This document shows, in pieces, positions 33,541 to 45,440 of a stretch of DNA of 64,000 nt. Every line of letters starts with the position of its first letter. The stretch's first letter is position 1. The translations under genes were made by a program, and so were the position numbers. The stretch spans positions 88,520 to 152,519 of the forward strand of contig JARBJD010000179.1 of NCBI GenBank assembly GCA_033064195.1, read 5' to 3'. The notes below the pieces were generated by a model, which had not been told where the DNA came from, did no database searches, and saw only the letters and a list, made by a program, of their open reading frames with translations. The stretch is from Blattamonas nauphoetae. Lineage: Eukaryota > Preaxostyla > Oxymonadida.

Positions 33541-34038
33541 ATGCCGATTATGAAGAAAAATTCTGTTTTTGGGAGGAATTTGAGGAGAGAAGGCAAGAAA
33601 ATCCCAGATGCGAGTCTCTTTCTCGTGAAGCTGTCACTTCTGAAAGATGCAGCAGTGAGACGCCGCGGATGGAGTGGGACGGTGACTCTGAACCCATCAG
33701 TTATCGGAGAGTTACCCTTTTGGAAGACAGCAATCTCCGAGAACAAGCCAAAATGCTTTGTGAAGAACCCTGTACAAGCCATCCTCACATCCGACGCGAG
33801 TCCAGTCGGTTGGGGGCGGTTCTCCAGATCAACTCGGATCGGACACTGCAGTGCGCACGAAATCCACGAAGTGTGCTTAAATCCACAAAGTCGGAGAATC
33901 GTCTGGCTTCATCAAATAATCAACAGGTCATTGTATGAATTCTATGGTTCCATTTCATCCAAGAATGCACTTGAAGACAAAGTATTCATGAAAAATTTGT
34001 TTCCTAAAATTCAAATGGATCTTGAAATGGTTGAGTAG
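33541..34038 (+). mobile_element. Fossil retroelement fragment (reverse transcriptase/RNase H part)
   Basis: The frame contains AILTSDASPVGWG, the start of the RNase H fold in retroelements of the tyrosine-recombinase (DIRS-like) or LTR type, preceded by a connection-like stretch (GWSGTVTLNPSVIGELPFW). Only this part of the polymerase gene is present. No ends, integrase or recombinase are seen, so it is a broken remnant. Family assignment between DIRS-like and LTR-like is uncertain. Confidence 0.5.
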
Positions 34039-34279
34039 TGTATAGAACGAATAGAGAACCACATTGAAAAAGTGGTGAAAAGCGCCATCTTTCATCATTT
34101 TTTCACAGTGACTTCGTCAAAAACAGTGATTTTCTTCATCAATTTAACGCAAAATATTGAAGCAAATTTTTGCACTTTTTCGAAAATATTTTCATCCAAG
34201 GTCATATCCGATGCGTTCTTTCGATTGGTGCAAGAATGATTGAAATCGGATCGGTGGTTCTCGAGAAAAAATGGTTTCA

Positions 34280-35037
34280 TTTTTCATTTTTTCATTTTTT
34301 TATTTTGTACTAAATGAATGCAACAGTCTTGCCTTTGCAAGGCTTCGAACCCTCGGTGAGAGTCTTGCCTTTGCAAGGCTTCGAACCCGACAGGTGTCGA
34401 GTCTCGCCTCAGCGAGGCTTCGAACCCGACAGGGGTCGAGAAATCTATAACCAAAGACGTCGAACGAATGCAAAGCAAGTGTTGATCGAGTCGATGAAAA
34501 AGGAGAATTGTGAGCTCGTTTCTGATTACATTCACGGGTCAACACCGGTGACGTATGTTCATGAAGGCGTAGAGTGGAGGATAAAACCGAAATTGTGGAA
34601 TCAAGGAAATCGACCTCACAAGTCACAACGTCGACACTACACTCAATCGTTTGTGGAAAACGAACTGAGGAAGTACAACTGTGAGCTCATAGGTGAGTAC
34701 AATCAAGTGCTCACACCATTCACATATCGGGTGATTGGAGATGATAAAGTTTACAAAATAAGACTCGATTCATGGTTAAAAGCGAAGAATAAACCACCTT
34801 TGAGAAATCGAAAATAATGACTTAACTTTTTTTATTTTTTTATTTTTTAATTTGTAGTAAATGACAACACCACTTCAGTCACTTAAAAATTATATTCGAC
34901 AAATTCAAGAACTATTTCCAAATCCTATTTTCGCTTTGAATGATGGTCGAACATATAATCCAAATAGTACATACTATCAACGACATTATTCATTTCTCCT
35001 TTCAATGCTACGACACCGAGATGTTGAGTTTCCATAT
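34280..35037 (+). mobile_element. Polinton P1, left part: small repeat protein and start of polB
   Basis: This is part of an old partial Polinton (Maverick). 34314-34817 encodes a homologue of the small protein at 50906-51490 (NCELIGEYNQ repeats, HYTQSFVENELRKYNCEL). 34861-35037 is the start of a protein-primed DNA polymerase gene like the one at 51535. A T-rich block precedes each gene. The polymerase gene is then split by the 10.4-kb inverted-repeat segment at 35038-45477 and continues at 45478. P1 lacks integrase and virion genes here, so it is a broken copy. It is close enough to P2 in sequence to suggest a moderate age. Confidence 0.8.
34325..34440. repeat. Three imperfect tandem units of 36-39 bp
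   Basis: Units start at about 34325, 34361 and 34400 with AGTCTTGCCTTTGCAAGGC or the variant AGTCTCGCCTCAGCGAGGC, followed by TTCGAACCC. Each unit contains a small inverted repeat (GCCTTTGCAAGGC). The array lies at the start of the small P1 gene and would add LPLQGFEP-type repeats to its product. Confidence 0.8.
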
Positions 35038-35074
35038 GGGTGTTTATTTTCGAGACTCGACCCCCTCTTTTTTT
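35038..35074 (+). repeat. Left inverted end of the 10.4-kb segment
   Basis: It reads GGGTGTTTATTTTCGAGACT, then CGACC and a CT-rich run. The 16-bp core TTTTCGAGACTCGACC is identical to the inverted right end. Confidence 0.75.
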
Positions 35075-35476
35075 GAGTCAATCCGTCTTATTCCACATTA
35101 ATCAAGATGTGAGAGATGGGAAAAGTTTAGTTTTTCTATGGTTCGAGTTGTTGGTTTTCATCAATTTATCTTTTGGGTGGATCACGTGTCTTTCGATAAT
35201 TGTTACCGACCACAATTCACAAGAACGATTCAGACATAAATAATCGAAATAAATCAGGAAAAGTTTGCTTATTCCAAGTAAAAATGAGTTTGGCACTGTG
35301 GATGAGTTGTGATCCGAGAAAGTGAATGTTTATCTGTAGTAGATCTTGATGGTATTCTGCTTTTGTCGTGAAACAACAATTCTGCAAAGATTATTCTCTT
35401 TGAGCTCATTGTCTTCTCTCCTTGATGGTTTCTTCACATATTTCCTTCCGTGTTGTTGTTTATTCGTTATTTCTGT
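35075..35476. other. Left interior of the 10.4-kb segment, no gene seen
   Basis: This is about 400 bp of A/T-rich sequence between the inverted end and the 3' end of the coiled-coil coding block. No motif is recognised. Confidence 0.4.
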
Positions 35477-36822
35477 TCATTCCTTGCTGTTCCTTCTTTC
35501 TTGTCGTTTCTTCCTCGTTGTCCGCTCTTCTGGTTGTTGATCCTGAGCTGGTGCGTCTGAAATGGATTGTTGTTGTGGAGATGGTTTCTGAATTCGCTTC
35601 TTCTTCTCATTCGCTTCAATCTGCTGATGCTGCTCTTCTTCTTTCTCCATCAGCATCAACTGCGATGTCAGCTCCGCGATCTTTCTCTTCTTCTCCAACT
35701 TCTGCTTTCTCCCTTCCTGCGAGCGCTTTCGTTCGAGACGTTCCTGTTTGAGCTGCTCTCTTCTGCATCTGTCCTCCTCGTCGCTCTGCTGGTGGTCTTT
35801 CTCCTTCTCTCGTTCTTCAATCATCCGCTTCTCTTCCTCTTCTGTGATCTTCAGGAACAGTTCCACAGCTTGGGCATTGAACTCGGCGATCATTTTCTCT
35901 TCCTCGTCGTGCTCTTCCCCCTCTTCGCTATCCACCTCTTCCACCGACATGAACAGCACACCTGGCTCGGTCTCGTTCAGACACATCTCCCACAATCTGA
36001 AGATCGACCCTCCAGTCAGCTCGATTTGGTTGATCAGATTGACCAGCTTCTCTTCCACTTCGTTCTATCTCGGTTGATCCTTCGTGTCGCAAACTATCTT
36101 CTTCTTTGGTGAAGATGTGAGTGTCGGTGTGAGTGATGTTTGAAGGTGACTGGCGAGGCTGATTGATGACGAGTGATGAGTGTCCAAAGGGAGAAGCGAG
36201 AAACAAGGTCGAGGATGGAGGGAGGAAGTGGAGATCCTTCAGCTGGTGCAGCGGGTTGTTTGCGGAAGGCTGTGGAAGGCGGATCTTGCCCTTGTTTCGC
36301 TTGATTCGCGTAATCACGAAAGAGACGAGAAGGACGAAGGCGTGTTCGGCTGTTGCTCCGCTTTCGTTCATGTCTCCGTGATCGCTCCCACTCGCTCCTA
36401 AATCGTCGTCGACGAGGGTGATCTTCATTTCAAACATTTCTTTGCTTCTCTGCTTCAGAATCAGCAGTGATCGGACACCATTCATCCCAATCCATGACGA
36501 GAACTGTGTCATCGCTGTCTTCGCGTCTGGTCGGTTGGAGTCGGCGATGAGCGAGACTGGACGAATGAATACGAGGAGAGGAGAAGGAGCAGTGAGGAAC
36601 AAATGACAATCGAGATGAGTGGAGTCAGTCGCGTGTCTCGTGAGTCGTTCTTCGGAGTGAGAGTGACCGTGTGTTGTCGTTGGGAGCGATCAGTGAGGGC
36701 GTGTGAGCTTTGTGCCAAATTCAGATCGCGGGCCGTCTCCCACAACGCTTTGGGGCGGATCAGGTTGGCCCTCTTCTCGCTGAGTGGGGTTGGGTAGAGG
36801 CGGAGAAGCTCCTGTGGTGTTC
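35477..36822 (-). pseudogene. Presumed 3' part of the split WD40-type gene: linker and acidic coiled coil
   Basis: Reading on the minus strand away from the nested element, the first frame gives RTKRTPQELLRLYPTPL and RPKALWETARDLNLAQSS. A second gives SWIGMNGVRSLLILKQRSKE and FVLLVSFVITRIKRNKGKI. The last gives EKLVNLINQIELTGGSIFRL, an acidic block (EEVDSEEGEEHDEEEK) and a long charged coiled coil ending near 35477. The frames change at about 36600 and 36060; I could not place introns with confidence. It is oriented like the WD40 part at 41277-43082 and directly follows it across the nested element, so I infer one gene, but two neighbouring genes are also possible. Confidence 0.45.
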
Positions 36823-36857
36823 TCTTCGTTCTCACCATCACCAAACCAGGGCTCATC

Positions 36858-36912
36858 AACAGATTGAGTGAGTCCCTGGGTCCGGTAAAGACGGTCCATG
36901 GGTTGGCCGATC
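36858..36912 (+). repeat. Left outer inverted repeat of the compound element
   Basis: It matches the reverse complement of 41217-41276 almost exactly, and its first 18 bases match the inverted junction at about 40855-40875. Confidence 0.8.
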
Positions 36913-36937
36913 GAACAAACGTGACACTATTATTTCA

Positions 36938-37243
36938 CTTCCTTGTCTCAAACCATCAAACTATATTTCTTAAAACAAGAATTTAACTCGTTCACAACAA
37001 ATAAATCAAACATTAGCTGGCTCAACGACTAAATCCATCTTCCAACGATCAGCACTTCTTTCCCCAACAGTACACAATCCCGCTCAACGCATACGACTCT
37101 GGAAAAACAAACACACAATCGTAAAGCGAATTAATCTTTCTAAATTCGACAAGACTGGCAAGACAAGACTAAATCAGCTTGCCCAATCAATGGATCACGA
37201 CTTGCCGAACGTTTGTCAAATGACATGGTTTGAGACAAGGAAA
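36938..37243. repeat. Small inverted-repeat (MITE-like) unit
   Basis: TTCCTTGTCTCAAACCAT near 36939-36956 recurs inverted at 37226-37243, enclosing about 270 bp of A/T-rich non-coding DNA just inside the left end of the compound element. No target duplication was resolved. Confidence 0.4.
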
Positions 37244-39284
37244 GGAGGCTTAACAGATAATCATAGGAGAATGTGAATGAAGGAGTTGAATTATCGGAAC
37301 AAGTTCAGATACCAACAAATTATTAAGCCATCTTCCCAGGGCACAAGTAGTCAAGATCGTACCAGAATCTAGGATCGTCAGATCTTCAGTCACCATCTCC
37401 GAACCATCGCGGAATGAATACGCATCCCAGGCTTGCGTCATTGAAGAAAGGGAATGACAATTTTCACTCATCAGCACTCCTGTGAAACGAGAAGGAATAT
37501 TTATATGCTCAACATCAATACTTTTCTCTAATCCGCCTGACATCTTCCAAGGGTAGTCGTTTTACCTCATCAGTCACTCTCTGACATCAATCAACAACCA
37601 ATACGAGTGGGCCATGAAGCAGCAAAAAATTTTAGACTTGCCAATGTTCTAAATTAGTTTGTAGGAAGCAATGATGATCACAAAGATCTCGGACGTGGCT
37701 TTCGGGCGATATCGCAGTCAGACTGCAGGCCAAGCCCAAACAAAATGGATCGCGATTTCACGGCCCAAAGCTGCTTAAAATGATGGAATTGTTACTAGGA
37801 ATTCCAAAGAAGGACCAACAGAGGTCATCTAAGGATGTAAAGTTCTCCGACACATCCTGCTCTCTTATCCTGCAATCTGCGGATAGATGTTGACTGTTTG
37901 TTGCAGATAATGATTAGAAATGATTTAGTGGAAGAGACTGCAAGATATATTTAAACACATATGTCCTTGAAAGGATAAAACGATCATCCTACACATGGCT
38001 GAGCATTGTCAAAGTGTTTCATGTTTTTGACCGGTTTTCACCATCAACTTGTCGGTCACCCTTCCATAAGTCGATGTTGACCTTATTCAGAGGCATTATC
38101 AACCAAATTAGAACTTTGTCGCAACGGAAGTTTCGAACGACATTTTTACAGTCTTGCTCGTGATTGTAAACCAAGGATACGACATGAGAGACTTTTATGC
38201 ACTGATCAATCAGTTCTCCGAGACAATTCAACATGAAAGGCTGGACTTGGACACAGAGAACATGAATTAAGATGATGCATCCTTACGGGCGAGTTCAGGC
38301 TCTTTTCAGCAAATATGGGGTTGCCAGTTCGTGCAAGAGTCAATTATTGTAACATCTCTCGAACCAGACAAACAAAGAATGCATCATACATCCAACAAGC
38401 TTCCAACCGAGCCTGTGACAGTTTTTTCGAACCAGATGCCAAGATTATCTCAAACCTAACAACGACAGTTAAAGAAAAAGCATCTGGAGATAACTAGCCT
38501 CAACTATGGAACTAAAGACTACTAATACCTCGCATCTCGTTCAAGATAACGAAGAAAGTGATCTGACGTTCTGACAAGGAATGTACCTTCAGACAATAAC
38601 ATCTGCGTTGAACCTGACGGTGTCCCGAGCCAAAATCGGCATTACTCGTCACCGAAAGGAAATCAAGGAAGGATCACAGCAGATTTTTGCGAGGGGGTGG
38701 GACGAGCGCTTTGATTCGCACAACGTGTCTTTCAAGGCAATACTGATCACGGTATGGTGATCTGAGAAATGACTTGCACAAAAGAAAACATCCCCATGTT
38801 GGAGCGAGAAGTATCCAGAAATATATTGATGAAATTCTTGAATGACTCAGACTAAAGTCATCTGTCACCAGAACCATCGCTGGTGATGTGGGTAGCATAT
38901 TCTCATCCCGTCCAGCAGCGGGACAACATGGGAGGATGCACCTACCAATACCGGAAAAGTAATATTGCTTAAACAAAATGTGGAAGGATAAAGAAGGAGA
39001 GCCTGAACGTGTTGAACTGGAAATAGCCAACGAGGACTGAGGCGAACTGACAGCCTTCGATGAGATGACTCGTCGAACTTGGGAAAGTTGAGTGGACTGC
39101 ACTCTTCATCGAGTGTCACTGGCTTTCTGTTTCAAAAGGCACAGATGTGACAATGATTCTCCTCCTGGTTGGAGCTTGAGCGTTTCGACTTGTTGCGCGC
39201 CCCAGGTTTTGGCGAATATCACGCTCTCACTCTTCAGAGTGACCACTGTTGTCTTACGCCAACGCTGGGTGATCCAGGACATCG
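37244..39284. other. Interior of the compound element, no gene supported
   Basis: About 2 kb without a recognisable gene on either strand. Short frames are interrupted and lack motifs. It may hold decayed coding DNA upstream of the receptor fragment at 39599. Confidence 0.4.
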
Positions 39285-39598
39285 ATGATGAATCAACTGA
39301 GAGCGAGAATTGCTCATGTCAATGAACGAATTGAAGTGACAAGTGAGCAAACAGAAATGTTGAGAGCCGCTTCCAATTGCAACGAGCGACAAGAAGCTGA
39401 TTCAAGAACTAACAATATGCCGACACGATCGATAGAAGGACAGAAATTGGATCTCAACAAAGTAGCAGGTAGACTGACGCTTCTACAAAGAAGATGGTCT
39501 CTCAAACAGGAAAATGACGTTAGAACTCGTGGTGACCTCGAATGCTTTCTAGAAGAAAGAAGAGAACGCTCGCTGAGTCAGGATAAGTCAAAAGTGAA

Positions 39599-40190
39599 TT
39601 GGAGAGAGGAAATCTTGAGTTGATGAAGAATTTTGCAAGAACATCATACCTCCCAACACCAGATCCTGACAAGAAGAAAGTGATGTCGAAAGAAATGAAA
39701 GCTCTTCTAAGCTGGCTGATTCCACTCATTGTCTCTCTGTGTCGCGCTCATCGTGATCCTCGTTCTGGTGAACCGGCGACGAGCGAAAGGGATCAATGCG
39801 AAGAGCGAGATGGAAGAACAAGAACCAGTGGAACTGGAAAAAATGGAAGAGTTTGGAATGGATTGCTCGAATGGTGTGATCCAAACAGATGGAATGAGCT
39901 ACTCAGCATTCAACTCGGCAGAAGGCCATCCCACAAAGAAGGACCCAACGAAGCAGAACAAGAGTAGCGAGGGAATGGATGAATATGCGGAAGGGATGGC
40001 ATGCAGTGGAGACTTCGGGATTTCTGCAGTTCGATGAATTCGACGTTGTGTTCGATGATCCACAAAGAACACCATCATGGAACGATGTCAACCGGGCACA
40101 ATTCAATTCTCGCACTAAGGGACAGATACCAAGTCATCAGTCAAACAATATCACGAATGGATCTGTAGGAACTGTGCCGCCGACATGATT
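39599..40190 (+). pseudogene. Fragment of a receptor-family gene: membrane and juxtamembrane part
   Basis: The first frame has KEMKALLSWLIPLIV and a shifted frame continues LCVALIVILVLVNRRRAK, together one transmembrane helix with a basic stop, then MEEQEPVELEKMEEFGMDCS, NGVIQTDGMSYSAFNS and MACSGDFGIS. In order and spacing this matches the intact receptor at 5619-10841 (LAWLIPVIVVCVV, then a Glu-rich stretch and DDFGIVMV). Frame changes near 39730 and after 40030 show decay. Neither the ectodomain nor the kinase-like tail could be followed. It lies inside the nested element, so it was captured by, or trapped between, the inverted repeats. Confidence 0.6.
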
Positions 40191-40849
40191 TGGACGACAA
40201 GTGAGACATGACAGCTCATCACAACAAAGACTGTCATCTCATGATCTCTTCACATATCCGTCTCCACATCGAAATGTCGATAGGAAGTACATCGAATGCT
40301 TCTCCGCAGGAAGTCAAATAGGCTCAGGTTGGACAGATAGAAGAAATAGGAGGGAAGAGAACACTACATTGGATTGAAATTATGTGACGCACGTTCTCAA
40401 AGCATCAGTCGAAGTCGGACGAGAGATGTGGGAGTTCATCTGCGATGGGAGATATCCTTGACAAAATGATCATCGCTCGTTGATGTTGCGCTCTGATGGA
40501 TTGAGCAGAGGAGTTGTCTCCTCACCCGAACGTGTTGTGAGTCGTGTAGTCTCCTTCCCTGTTCCCCATCTCCATTGGGGACCCTCAGTGATTGTCCTCA
40601 CTCTCCGGTAGTGAGTCGAGCTCGCTGAATGTGCTTCAAGCACATGTCGGATGGTCAACATCCGTTGATGACTACTACTCCGCTCCAGTCCTAATCGTCC
40701 GATAAGACTCCTCGCTCGCCAACTGCTGGTGCCAGCTTTGGAGGAAGCACGGCCGTTGTTGATGTAAAAGGGGAGCAAGAGGGTAGAGTCGTGGAAGTTA
40801 TCTTCTTCTCTCTTATGTTCATTATCACTTTTACACTTGATTTTAGTCC
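40191..40849. other. Interior of the compound element, no gene supported
   Basis: About 650 bp downstream of the receptor fragment. No kinase-like motif or other gene is recognised. Confidence 0.4.
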
Positions 40850-41276
40850 TTTTCAATACTCAATCTGTTGATGAGCCCTGGTTTGGTGATGGTGAGAACG
40901 AAGAGAACACCTTTCACACAAACCAGTGCTCATCAACCTCTTTCTCTGTCACACAGCAGTTGAAAGAGGTCATCGGTATGTCTTTAGCACTGCGGCGTTT
41001 CTCAATTGTAACCTTTTGGTGGTTTTCACTTCATTAGTCATTCTGACTTTTCGATTTCTCCAGTTTTTCATCCCCGTTGGGGCTTTTCTGGAGTTATGGG
41101 TTAGATCCCACTTTTTGCTCGTCAACCGCCCCCACTTGGGCAGAACCGGCTCGATGATTAACCTCTCGGGTCGGGATTTTTCTTTCAACAGATAAAACTT
41201 TTATTATTTTGTTTGTTGATCGGCCAACCCATGGACCGTCTTTACCGGACCCAGGGACTCACTCAATCTGTTGATG

Positions 41277-43082
41277 AGCACTGGTTTGTGTGAAACGCTC
41301 CATCTCTCGTTCCTTCACTCGCTCGTCGCCGAACAGTAGAATGTCTCTGTTCATCTTCATCTGTGCCATCTGAGCCTTCCTTCGATACGACACGAACTGG
41401 TTCGATCGACTCTGCTTTTCGGGTTTGTGATACAACTCCGTGCTTGTCTTCGCGCGTCGTTCTGCCCGTTCTGTCCGTTCCTTCTCCAGCTGGTTGACGT
41501 GCTCCTGGCGTTGTCGGTGAGCTGTCTTTGTAATCTTCTGTCTGCGCATCGCTATCAACTGTCTCGTCTGTTCTCTGCTGATGTCCAGTTCACTCTTCGC
41601 ACGTGCTGTCTGCGGATGGTTGTCAGCGTTGTTGATCGCGAATCGATCGCTGGGGAAGTCTGAAGTGAACCTGAATCCCTCTTCGTCGTCCTGGCTGAAG
41701 GCTGGCTGGGTGTGTTGGATGGCAGGCAGTGGGGAGAGCGAGTGGTCGTGGGCTGGCGATTGAGGCAGTTCCGGTGAGGAATGTTGTCTCATATTGACCA
41801 GCCCACGCGTGGCCTGTCTTCGGAACGTCGGCTCGTTGTCACTCTCATCGCCAGACGTATCGAGAAGGAGCTGATTCATCTTGCCTCGCTGTGAGCCTGT
41901 TTTGCTGCCGAGGGATTGGTGTGGCGCTTTCGAGTCAAAAAAGTCGTGTGGGACAGGCTCGGGCGCAAAGAGGAATTTCGGAGGAGTGTCGGAGAGATTG
42001 TTGAGGAGATTGCTGGTCCGAACCACATCCGACCCAGTCAGGTCTCCAATGAGCCCTCCGTCGAGCGAGTACAACGAAAGATAGTTGGCGTGGCTGAGGC
42101 AGACGAGATGGTGGATGTCCGAGTGATGGGTGATGGGGACAATGACGAGGCCAGTGATCATGTCTTCTGTGGTCACACACTGTTCCTCCACAAAGAGAGA
42201 CGCGGCTTGGATAGGCATGCGATTCCGTTGGGGCGTTGAAGTGCCCGAGACGTGTCCAGATTGGAGAGAGAGGGAGGTCAGGGAGGACGTTCGGCCGGGC
42301 GGCGATTGTTGAAGAGCAGCGATCTTATCGAGTGTCTCGTTGACCGCTTTGAGCATCGTTGTGAAGTTGAAAATCTGGACAATTCCGTCCGCTCCAACCC
42401 CAACTTTTCGAGGTCGGGTGAGATGTTGAGGCGGAGGGCTGTTGTGCGGAAGGTTGGGAAAGAGATGACAAGGCACTGGTGTTTGACAGACCAGAACTGG
42501 ATCACGCCAGTTGTGTTGAGTGTGACAATCAGACCTGTCTTTCCCGGAATGAACTCGCAAAGAGTGATCGGCGATGATTTCAGGATCTCTGCCTCTCTTC
42601 GCCTGGATGAATTGCCAGCTGTCGTGTCGGGAATGTCTTCCACCATCTCTCTCGTCTGCAGCTGCACAATCTGCATGCCATTGCCCGAATTCCATACAAT
42701 GAAGCTTCCATCGTCAGACGCTGCAGCGACGTAGTACGGTGGACTGAAGGCGCACGTGACAACATGCACTGAATACTTGTGGGATTGGGCAGAGTGGATC
42801 ACTCGCTCGCTCCATCCCGTCGCTTGGCTGTTGTCGTTGTCCATCCTGCGAGTGGAGAGGGTTTGCGACAGACGACTCGGAAAAACCGGGAGAGATGGCT
42901 GAAAGAGAGCGAGCACGATCCATTCCACACTCGCCTTCCTGTTCAGCGTGGAGGTGATTGTGAACATCGTTGCTCGAGAGTAGCTTTTCCATCTCGTGCA
43001 GGAGTGTGGAGATGATTTTCTCGTTCAAGAGAACTTGTGCTTCATCCTTGTTCGATTCGAGGAAGAGGGTGAAGATGTCCAC
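41277..43082 (-). pseudogene. WD40-repeat protein gene, split at its 3' side
   Basis: The 5' frame (43082-42970) reads LFLESNKDEAQVLLNEKIIS and EMEKLLSSNDVHNHLH. The next (42850-42400) has WD40-type blades: VVTCAFSPPYYVAAASDDGS, FIVWNSGNG, ITLCEFIPGKTGLIVTLNTT, GVIQFWSV. A third (42400-41277) continues GVGADGIVQIFNF and YLSLYSLDGGLIGDL, followed by a charged, Arg-rich coiled coil (EHVNQLEKERTERAERRAKT) to EREMERFTQTS, where the compound element begins. The frame change near 42400 lies at a short A run and may be a one-base deletion or a sequencing slip. The junction near 42960 was not resolved. The protein is probably a cytosolic scaffold with a beta-propeller; specific identity is unknown. 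Confidence 0.55.
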
Positions 43083-43306
43083 GTCTCCTCATCCACACAT
43101 TCCACTCTCCTCTCAACGAGAAACCACGATGACGAATGAAAGGAGAGGAAGAGTCTGATGGAGTGGCTGTGGAGATGGTGGTTTGAAAGAAATACCAAAC
43201 GAGAGTGGAACAGATGATGTAAATAGCGGAGAAGATGATTCCTTCCCCTCCTCCCCTCGCCCTTCGAGAACAGAATCACGTACAGTGTGTCATTTGGGAT
43301 CAACAC

Positions 43307-44282
43307 GATGCTGTCAGCTGTGAAGGTGATGATAGCCGACTGACATTTTCATCTGATGTTGCTGAGTGTGTACACATTCTGTCTGAAGGGAGGTTTCGAA
43401 ATGATTCAGAACTGCAAACCAGATGACGTGCTAGACAACCTCGCCAGTGTTGTGAGCGAACCAGACTTGTGACCAGCAGAACCCTTCGCATCCACCGCGA
43501 GGACGACATCAGCAGCAGGCAGCATGAACAAGTGTACGTGAAACACCAAGTTGTGGAAGATATGGGTGAGGTTTGGTGTTTGCTGTTGGAGGTTTAGCAA
43601 GACGGATGGTGTCTTCGGTTATGTTGAGTTTGTGGATGCCACTCCCGTCCAGTCTTGGTGTCAGAGTGGTGTGAAGCTACTGGGAAGCAGACAGCACTTT
43701 TCTGAAAGCGCTTCACTTCATAACACGCGTAAACAGTTCAAGCTTCAGAATCGACAGAACGAGTGTCTCGGCCACCTATGCGTCCCTTCCTTCGACTTTC
43801 CACCGTTCCATCTCCTCAAACCATTGCAGCCTCTCATTCGCTTCTGGAAGTTCACCCGTTCCACTTCACCCTCCCCATACCCAGCTATCTCCTTCTGTTT
43901 CTTGAAATGATTCTTTCGGAAGTGGAGGAGAGATGTGAAGAGTGCGCTGAAGGGAGCGTGTCAGCGAGCCTTTCATTTCACTCAGCGCATCTATCCTGTG
44001 CTCCGAATACAACCGAGCGGAGTGGAATCGATGTTGAGATGCGCCGGCGAGGTGGACCGTGATGAAAAATTTCCAAAATGAACCTATCCGTCCTTTTTTT
44101 CGAACAGGGCCGCGTGGAGGAGCTGGTGGATGTCCTGCCCCGAAAGGTGGAAGGTTGGTCTGAATTCGGAGTTTGTCGAGTCTGTCCAAATTGTAGTAGT
44201 GGTTGAATGCTGCTTTATTCATTGTTGAGACGAGTAGAGAGTGGGTCATATTTCGAGGATTTTGCCGAAGACGTGTGGACAT
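43307..44282 (-). other. Possible upstream exons of the WD40-type gene
   Basis: Minus-strand stretches look coding: NLVFHVHLFMLPAADVVLAV at about 43560-43490, DSIVLIPNDTLYVILFSKGE ending near 43260, and MNKAAFNHYYNLDRLDKLRI near 44220-44160. They lie upstream of, and on the same strand as, the WD40 part, and could be its first exons. Boundaries were not resolved and a separate gene is possible. Confidence 0.3.
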
Positions 44283-45440
44283 TTGTAAACAGTAGGGAGA
44301 TAATACGGTCTCGTAAAGATGAAAAGGGTTGTAGACAGCGAGAAGATTCGATTTTCAGACTGCGATAGTCAGATAATCTGGTTGGAAGGTTGTGGGATGA
44401 AAGGATCTGATGATCGAGAGATATTCTTGAATCTCATTTTCAAAAGCGTTTCTATCCAATTCTTTGTTCGTATTTAGCAGTGAAATCTCCTCAATTGCCA
44501 TTGTATCTCCTTGAATCTGCGTTTGTTAGTATCGGTCCTCTCCAGGATGAAGATGCTAAAGTCTTCTTCAATGAATTTCTATTGTCGGGAAGGTTCAAGG
44601 TCGTCGCTTTATGATGAGGAAGTACTCCATTCTTGGACTTTTGTGAACAGTACGAATTTTGGACATATGGCAATGATTAGACGAAAGGAAATGATTGAAT
44701 CCTGCCGTGAAGAGAAAAGTGAATCGTTGATAGCACTGTGTCTTCGTTCAGATCATACAATCAATAGTTGTCAGAGAAAGACTGTCGACCATAATCATCT
44801 CATCGTTACGATCCCATTCCTGACAACAAGCATGTATGTGTCGCATATCAGCAATCGACATACTGATGAAACAATATTAGAATATCCATCTCCGCATTGT
44901 TCCAGTTTCTGGACCCGACGAAAGATGTGAAGAACCTTTTGGGGGAGGACTGACGTGAGGTGACTGCAAATCGGGAGAGAGATGGATAGTGAGGAATAAG
45001 GCGAGTTTAGCAATTCGTCGACTGATTGCGGTCGATTTTAGTGAGGGAGGGTGATGGATCGTCTTGAAGGCATACAATGCTGAAATTGGAGGGGATGGCA
45101 GTATAATATCTGAGAGAATGAAAACAAACACACTATTAACGCCATTGAGATGGGATTGTGTGCTGGTTAGTCACAGCTCACTCCCGAGTGAGATCCTCTT
45201 GTTGGAGTCATGATGGAACACTGAATGAAGTGACTTTCTGTGGCTTTGAGTCCACAGAAGAGATCTAGAAATCGGTTCACTCACGAAATAGACGACAAGA
45301 AATCGAACGATCGTCTCCATCATGATTGAGCGAGTTTACAGTGAATTGTGGGTTCGATCTAGCCAGACACGTGGATACGAATTTACAGAGATTTTCCCAG
45401 TCAGAGGTTTAATGAGGAAATATTAGATGTCGATTAAGCA
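44283..45440. other. Right interior of the 10.4-kb segment, no gene seen
   Basis: Over 1.1 kb without a supportable gene. Short frames lack motifs. Confidence 0.4.

Larger units (their letters stand above)
36823..41297. mobile_element. Compound inverted-repeat element nested in the WD40-type gene
   Basis: The outer ends (about 36858-36912 and 41217-41276) are inverted repeats of nearly 60 bp starting CTCATCAACAGATTGAGT and continuing GAGTCCCTGGGTCCGG. An extra junction near 40850-40937 holds an inverted copy of the left end plus about 35 bp of its flank (GGTGTTCTCTTCGTTCTCAC), followed by an inverted copy of the right flank (TTTCACACAAACCAGTG) and CTCATCAAC. It can be read as two adjoining elements (about 36823-40908 and 40909-41297), each with its own inverted ends, or as one element with inverted duplications of flanking DNA. 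No transposase or clean target duplication is seen. The interior includes a receptor-family fragment. Confidence 0.6.

Noticed and set aside
37250-37543. 97-residue minus-strand frame in the compound element as a gene
   Set aside because: Short, isolated, no homologue recognised, and surrounding DNA looks decayed.
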